Assembly (NCBI RefSeq): GCF_001557235.1
Contig: NZ_LSJI01000271.1
Coordinates: 1 to 19,236, forward strand
DNA length: 19,236 bases
Reading direction: 5' to 3'
DNA from: Phenylobacterium sp. CCH9-H3
GTDB taxonomy: Bacteria > Pseudomonadota > Alphaproteobacteria > Caulobacterales > Caulobacteraceae
A model generated the notes under the pieces. That model was given only the letters and a program-made list of their open reading frames with translations, searched no databases and was not told the DNA's origin. Both the position numbers and the translations under genes were made by a program. Below are positions 14,958 to 19,236 of the stretch, one piece after another. How positions within the stretch are numbered: position 1 is the stretch's first letter; each line of letters opens with the position of its first letter.

Positions 14958-16602
14958 GGCCCTCTTCGCGCGCTATGGATCGATGTACCGCTGGCTTGCG
15001 ACGGCGGCGGCCATGGTCTCGGCGATCGCCGTGGTTTTGTCTTCCACCATCGTGAACGTGGCTGTCCCGGCGATCATGGGGCAGTTCGGCATCGATCAGA
15101 CCCGGGTGCAGTGGCTCGCCACCGGCTTTCTCGCGGCGATGACGGTCACCATGCTGCTCTCCGCCTGGTGCGAACGCACCTTCGGTCAGCGGCAAACCAT
15201 GATGGTGGCCCTGGGCGTGTTCCTGTTCGGATCGGTCCTCGGCGGGCTGGCGCCGGATGATACTGTGCTCATAGTCTCCCGGGTGATCCAGGGCGCCGCA
15301 GCGGGCGTCATCCAGCCGCTGGCGATGGTCGTGATGTTCCAGGTGTTTCCCCCCGACAAGCGCGGCGCGGCCATGGGCATATTCGGGATCGGCGTGGTGC
15401 TCGCCCCGGCGCTGGGTCCGTGGGTCGGCGGACTGCTGATGGATAGCTTCGACTGGCGGTTCCTTTTCTATTTGGGGATTCCATTCGGGCTGGGCGGCAT
15501 CACGCTGGCGCACCTCTTCCTGCCCGATCGCGATCCTGCGGTCGCGAAGGCCCGACTGGACTGGCCGGCCCTGGTGTGGCTCAGCTTGGCCCTTCTTGCG
15601 TTGCTGGAAACCATGTCCAGTGGCCAGCGCCTGGGCTGGGCCTCCACTCCTGTCCTCGCGGGGTTTGCGATCACGGTGACCTGCGCGGCGGCCTTCCTCT
15701 TCCGCGAAAGTCGGATTCCGCATCCGCTGCTCGACCTGCGAGTGTTCGCCAGCCCCCCCTTCGCTGCGGCCGCCGCCGTCAGCTTTGTGTTAGGTGCTGG
15801 CCTGTATGGCACGACCTATCTGCTCCCGGTTTTCGTCCAGCAGATTCAAAACTTCACCCCAACCCAAGCGGGCCTGCTGCTGATGCCGGCGGGCTTCGTC
15901 CTGGTCATCGTCTTTCCCGCCGCAGGAATGATGAGCGACCGGCTGTCGCCAGGATTGCTGATCGGGGCGGGCATGGCGATCTTTGCCTATTCCTCGTGGC
16001 TTACGGCCCACGTGAGCGCCGACACGGCCTTCTGGACGCTCGCCTGGTGGACGGTGATTGGCCGCATTGGCATGGGTTTTGTGTTTCCCTCCCTGAGTTC
16101 CGCAGCCCTCAAGGTGCTGCCGCTGGAACTGTTGTCCCAGGGCTCTGGCTCAATGAACTTCACCCGGCAACTGGGGGGGGCGCTTGGCACGGGTATTCTA
16201 GGTGTCATCATTGAGCGGCGAACCGCGTTTCACGGCGACGCCCTCGCCGCGACCCAGACGTCGGATAATCCCGCTACAGCCAGCTATCTCATGGAAGCCG
16301 CGCGAACCGCCCACGCGTTGGGACTCGGGCCTCTGGAGCAACTCCCCGCGGCCGGCTGGCTGCTGGGGCAAGGGGTGTATTACCAGGCCGCCGCCGCCGC
16401 CTATCGCGACGGATTCCTGATCACGGCCATGGTCTTCGCCGCGGCCCTCGCGCCGACTTTCGTGCTTCATCGCGCCTTGGGGCGCGTTGCGGCGCGGCTA
16501 GGTCCAGGCCCACAGTCGGCTGAGAAGGCTGAAGGCGAGGCGGATGCCGGGCCGGCAGCAGACCCTGTGCTTGAAGTCAAGGCTCGCGCGGTAAGAATAT
16601 GA
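14944..16602 (+). CDS. MFS drug:proton antiporter, DHA2 family (EmrB type, 14 TM)
   Basis: 552-residue inner-membrane exporter. Long hydrophobic segments fit 14 helices. Family marks: IVNVAVPAIMGQFGIDQTRV and QWLATGFLAAMTVTML (helices 1-2), FGQRQTMM (motif A region), LIVSRVIQGAAAGVIQPLAM (motif B with Arg), and GIGVVLAPALGPWVGGLLMD (antiporter motif C, GxxxGPxxGG). The C-terminal half has FTPTQAGLLLMPAGF and MNFTRQLGGALGTGILG, as in EmrB. The cytoplasmic tail (~35 residues, acidic/Ala-rich) is longer than usual. The ATG lies inside the HlyD gene and the TGA overlaps the TetR ATG. It works with the adjacent adaptor to expel hydrophobic toxicants, plausibly substrates or products of the nearby catabolic genes (inference). 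Confidence 0.94.
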   Translation: MPQTEALFARYGSMYRWLATAAAMVSAIAVVLSSTIVNVAVPAIMGQFGIDQTRVQWLATGFLAAMTVTMLLSAWCERTFGQRQTMMVALGVFLFGSVLGGLAPDDTVLIVSRVIQGAAAGVIQPLAMVVMFQVFPPDKRGAAMGIFGIGVVLAPALGPWVGGLLMDSFDWRFLFYLGIPFGLGGITLAHLFLPDRDPAVAKARLDWPALVWLSLALLALLETMSSGQRLGWASTPVLAGFAITVTCAAAFLFRESRIPHPLLDLRVFASPPFAAAAAVSFVLGAGLYGTTYLLPVFVQQIQNFTPTQAGLLLMPAGFVLVIVFPAAGMMSDRLSPGLLIGAGMAIFAYSSWLTAHVSADTAFWTLAWWTVIGRIGMGFVFPSLSSAALKVLPLELLSQGSGSMNFTRQLGGALGTGILGVIIERRTAFHGDALAATQTSDNPATASYLMEAARTAHALGLGPLEQLPAAGWLLGQGVYYQAAAAAYRDGFLITAMVFAAALAPTFVLHRALGRVAARLGPGPQSAEKAEGEADAGPAADPVLEVKARAVRI

Positions 16603-17204
16603 GGAGACACGCCAACTCGACCTGCAAACGCAAGCGGGAGGCGATCCTCTTGGCTACGGCGGACCTCATGAGTCGGCTTGGCCCAGATGTGTCGGTCACC
16701 TTGATCGCCCGCTCAGCGGCAGTCTCCAAGCAGACGGTCTACAATCATTTCGGCAGCAGAGCCGGCCTGATGGATGCTTTGGTCGCCAGTGGCCTCAGTG
16801 TTTTGTACGATCCAATGCTTGATCTGGACAGCAACGAAGATCCTGAGGACGACCTGAGATCCTACGCCCTCGCCTTGCTGCGCGGGCTCTCACAGCCCGC
16901 CTATCGGAAAATGCTTCGCGCGATCTTCTTTGCGATCCAACACGATGCGGCGGCGGCCCAGCTGATCTATGGTGCGACTGCGGTGCGTACGCGGGAACGC
17001 ATCGCAACCTATTTCCGCGCGCAATGTGCGCGGGGGCGTCTCACCGTCGATGAACCCGACATCGCAGCTCAACTCTTCCACACCGCTGTCGTATCGAACG
17101 CGCAACTCATGATTCTGGCGGGGATCCTCGATCCAATACACATAGAGACCCATGCTAGAGCTTGCGCGAGACTCTTCGTAAAGGCCTACGCAAATGATCG
17201 GTAA
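16599..17204 (+). CDS. TetR/AcrR family transcriptional regulator (last gene of efflux operon)
   Basis: 201-residue TetR-family protein. The helix-turn-helix is in ILLATADLMSRLGPDVSVTL and IARSAAVSKQTVYNHFGSRA (residues ~16-55); the recognition helix SKQTVYNHFGSR is textbook. The C-terminal domain contains YRKMLRAIFFAIQHD and ends with the helix THARACARLFVKAYAND. The start overlaps the exporter stop (ATGA), so it is expressed only with the pump. Two different regulators, MarR first and TetR last, therefore bracket the pump genes. Its operator is not visible; the 7-6-7 repeat at 5139 belongs more naturally to the other TetR. Confidence 0.92.
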   Translation: MRRHANSTCKRKREAILLATADLMSRLGPDVSVTLIARSAAVSKQTVYNHFGSRAGLMDALVASGLSVLYDPMLDLDSNEDPEDDLRSYALALLRGLSQPAYRKMLRAIFFAIQHDAAAAQLIYGATAVRTRERIATYFRAQCARGRLTVDEPDIAAQLFHTAVVSNAQLMILAGILDPIHIETHARACARLFVKAYANDR

Positions 17205-17237
17205 TGTGCCTGCCGAAACTGTGACATGAGTCCTGCG

Positions 17238-17274
17238 CCGCAAGGCGGTCCGCCTAAGCTGTAGCGGCTTGCGG
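17238..17274 (+). terminator. Possible hairpin after the efflux operon
   Basis: 34 bases after the TetR stop, CCGCAAG (17238-17244) pairs with CTTGCGG (17268-17274). Inside it GGCGGTCCGCC (17244-17254) forms a further short hairpin. No T-run follows, so this is at best a weak or Rho-assisted terminator. Confidence 0.3.
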
Positions 17275-17539
17275 TTCGCCTCGCTCAGCCAATTTCCACC
17301 ACTCCCTGGGCGCTGCCCGGGCGAGCCGTGGGAATAGGATAGCCAAGGCCAGCTACAACTTCAGGCGTCGGATGGCGCCGCTGGGGAAGTTCGATCACGA
17401 TCCGACTTTCGGGCCTGGCACACGACGGCGCGCCTTGATCCGGTATCACTTTGATCAGCGCAAAGGTCAGCGCCGCCGCCGCCGCCGCGCCGGCCGTCCG
17501 TTCAGCCGGCCGGGCTTCACGACGCCAGGTGAACAGCAA
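17275..17539. other. Intergenic stretch with a doubtful minus-strand ORF
   Basis: No firm gene. A minus-strand frame (17285-17539, TTG start) has one hydrophobic segment, GAAAAAALTFALIKVIP, followed by a Pro/Arg-rich part (ELPQRRHPTPEV), a little like the N-terminus of a TonB-type protein. It has no ribosome site and is likely to be chance in GC-rich sequence or a remnant. Confidence 0.25.
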
Positions 17540-17815
17540 AGACGCGCAAGCGTGAGACGGGGTTGGTGGCCCCGGCTCAGGTCGGCGGCTACAAGCCCAG
17601 GACCCTATCGGGAGACTGTGCGCAGTGGCTACGGGCGCGCATCGCCTCTGGTCCGTTCACGCTGAGGGGCTTGGCGGCGGAGCTGGCCGAGCAAGGGATC
17701 AAATCCAACGCGCGCGCATTGTGGGTGTTCGCCCATGCCGAGGGCTGAGCTTCAAAAACGTATTGGCCCGCCGTAAGACCGCATGTCCGTGAGTGGACGC
17801 GCCGTTGGATGCAAG
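17540..17815 (+). pseudogene. IS630-family transposase, N-terminal remnant
   Basis: The plus strand reads KTRKRETGLVAPAQVGGYKP, RTLSGDCAQWLRARI, FTLRGLAAELAEQGIK and ALWVFAHAEG. This is the helix-turn-helix linker and second HTH of IS630-type transposases (RETG.VAP...GG..P; LTL..L..EL...G; ..W.F...EGLSFKK). A frameshift at 17743-17746 leads to LSFKN in another frame, and a third frame keeps PHVREWTRRWMQG, the RPDV..RR.W segment of the family. The upstream N-terminal domain runs into a stop, and the catalytic DDE part is absent. A multiply broken fragment. Confidence 0.6.
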
Positions 17816-17820
17816 GGGTT

Positions 17821-18053
17821 TTTTCGAGAGGTGGCGGCGCGCAGGTTCAGGTGCTTCCGTGTGTCCGGCCTTTTGATGCGGGCTGTTCACTTTCTGCTGG
17901 CCTGTATGGAGATCGCGGGCCGGGTCCATTTCGCTGAGGCGCGCTCAGGTCGCGTGGACATATCCCTGGTTTTCCCGACCCCGTCTTCTGACCGTTGCGC
18001 CACACCTCTCGTCCGACCTTTCCCGCCTCCCTGACCGCCTCGGCCCGGCGGGG
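17821..18053 (-). other. Probable 3' non-coding end of the IS110/IS1111-type element
   Basis: About 230 bases directly downstream of the IS110-type transposase stop, reaching the IS630 remnant, with no credible gene. In the IS1111 subgroup the long non-coding end that encodes the guide (bridge/seek) RNA lies downstream of the transposase, and this interval has a fitting size and position. The exact element end is not identifiable by eye. Confidence 0.35.
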
Positions 18054-18994
18054 TTAAACCGCCGCAGCCGGAGCTCTGTAGGATCCGCCGTGCGCCATCA
18101 GCGCCCAGACGATCCTCGCCATCTTGTTGGCCAGCGCAACGGTCACCAGCATGCGCGGCTTCCTGGTCAGCATGCCGACCAGCTACGGGCTGGCCCGCGA
18201 TCCATCTCGTCCGGCGTTCCTGGCCGCCGACCTGGCGCCGAGGATCGGCAGCCGTCGCCAGGTGCGCTCGCCCATCTTGGTCGTCCGGCCCAGCCGCTCC
18301 TTGCCGCTGGAGTGCTGCCTGGGCGTGAGCCCCAGCCAGGCGGCGAAGTCGCGCCCGCGCCGGAAGGTGCTCGCATCAGGCGCCTGCGCCACCAGCGCGT
18401 GGCGACGACAGGCCCGACGCCCGGGATGGTCATCAGCTGAGTGGCGACTGGATCGGCCTTGGCCCTGGCCGCGATCTCACGATAGAGCACCGCGATCCTC
18501 GTCTGGGTCGACTGCAGGCTCTCGGCGATCACCGCCAGCACTGGACGCGCCTCGGCCGGCAGCTCGGACGATGGGATCGAAGACCAGGTCGATGAGCTTG
18601 CTGACGTGCCCAGCACCTGGCGCACGATGAAGCCAAACTCCAAGAGATGGCCGCGCAGGGGGTTGATCAGCTGGGTCCTCTGCCGGACCAGCAGATCGCC
18701 GGTGCGGAACACCACGGCCGCGCCCTGAGCCTCGGCGCTCTTCGGCGTGACGAAGCGCATCGACGGCCGCTGCGCCGCCTCGCAGATCGCCTCCGCATCG
18801 GCCATGTCGTGCTTCTGCCGCCTCACGAACGGCTTGAAGTAGGCCGGCGGGATCAGCCGGGTCCCATGCCCCAGCGCGGCGATTTCGCGCGGCCAGTAAT
18901 GCGCGCTGGCGCAGGCCTCCATCGCTACCAGACACTGCGGCTGGCTCGCGAAGCACGCCAGCAGCGCGTCTCGCCTCAGCTTCTTGCGGAAGAC
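18054..18994 (-). pseudogene. IS110/IS1111-family transposase, degenerate
   Basis: Minus-strand remains of a DEDD transposase, nearly full length apart from its first ~30 residues, so the first catalytic Asp is lost. Visible in order: VFRKKLRRDALLACFA, VAMEACASAHYWPREIAALG (catalytic Glu), YFKPFVRRQKHDMADAEAIC (DxxD), AAQRPSMRFV, VRQRTQLINPLRGHLLEFGF, LMTIPGVGPVVAT, STFRRGRDFAAWLGLTPRQH, SSGKERLGRTTKMGERTWRR and MLTRKPRMLVTVALANKMAR. It ends YRAPAAAV at TAA 18054-18056. Lesions: a pair of compensating shifts around 18560-18620, a one-base loss near 18404, and an in-frame TAG near 18183 where the family has Trp. It cannot make an active protein. Confidence 0.85.
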
Positions 18995-19154
18995 CCCGCC
19001 TCCACCTGTTTGCGATGACTTGGGCCGCTCAGAGGAGCGGGCGCGAGCCCCGCCTACTTCCTTGACAGCGGACCATCAGAGTGCTGTCCCGGCCCCACGT
19101 TCCGCTGACGCTGCTGGCCGGTGATGGTGACGATCCCCCTGGGCGGATCGTTTC

Positions 19155-19236
19155 ATGTCTGGATTTAGCCCTACGGTTGACCCGGTGCAGGTTCGCCGGC
19201 TGGAGGTGCTGACGGGCGTGGGCGGGCGGCGGCGCT
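19155..19236 (+). CDS. Transposase OrfA (IS66 TnpA or IS3 OrfA type), N-terminal start, cut by window end
   Basis: 27 codons from ATG 19155: MSGFSPTVDPVQVRRLEVLT then GVGGRRR, running off the right edge. RLEVLTGVGRRRR followed by W/FS..EK is the usual opening of IS66 TnpA and related HTH transposase subunits. Upstream GGGCGG may serve as ribosome site. Whether the element is intact cannot be seen. Confidence 0.65.
   Translation, partial: MSGFSPTVDPVQVRRLEVLTGVGGRRR

Noticed and set aside
14935..15723. 262-codon minus-strand ORF
   Set aside because: Antisense to the MFS exporter; strongly charged low-complexity reading is the complement of membrane-helix codons.

Overview
The window is high-GC bacterial DNA that looks alphaproteobacterial (Caulobacterales/Sphingomonadales-like). 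That placement is an inference from codon bias, the P450/ferredoxin/acyl-CoA dehydrogenase gene mix and the IS content; no rRNA or tRNA is present to confirm it.

Left part (1-5924): a catabolic cluster. It starts with the C-terminal part of a [2Fe-2S] ferredoxin (+). Facing it are four minus-strand genes, in transcription order: a cytochrome P450, an amidohydrolase (broken by a one-base frameshift), an acyl-CoA dehydrogenase and a metallo-beta-lactamase-fold hydrolase. A TetR-family regulator is divergent from the P450, and a clean 7-6-7 inverted repeat lies between them. The likely theme is oxidation of a hydrophobic or carboxylic (terpenoid-, steroid- or aromatic-like) substrate. P450 plus ferredoxin hydroxylate, acyl-CoA dehydrogenase desaturates a CoA thioester, and the two hydrolases open rings or esters. 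The substrate cannot be read from sequence.

Middle-left (5995-9221): a gene graveyard. It holds a frameshifted uncharacterised protein, a TPR-protein fragment, a short-chain dehydrogenase fragment with a nonsense codon and a frameshift, a 5'-truncated IS3-family element, and the N-terminal stub of an aldo/keto reductase. The IS remnant sits exactly between the dehydrogenase and reductase fragments, which suggests an IS-associated deletion.

Centre (9392-13219): a UbiB/ABC1-family kinase-like membrane protein, a small heat-shock protein (Hsp20) overlapping it tail to tail, a well-initiated 28-codon ORF upstream of hsp20, an IS1182-type transposase fragment, a broken DUF2141 exported protein and a universal stress protein. 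The mix suggests a stress-response neighbourhood eroded by IS insertions.

Right-centre (13299-17204): an intact four-gene operon, MarR regulator - HlyD/EmrA adaptor - EmrB-type 14-TM exporter - TetR regulator, with ATGA-type overlaps. Two related palindromes precede it, and one covers the predicted -10 box.

Right end (17205-19236): stacked IS debris (IS630-like, IS110/IS1111-like, start of an IS66- or IS3-type orfA). No CRISPR array, tRNA, rRNA or replication origin was seen.
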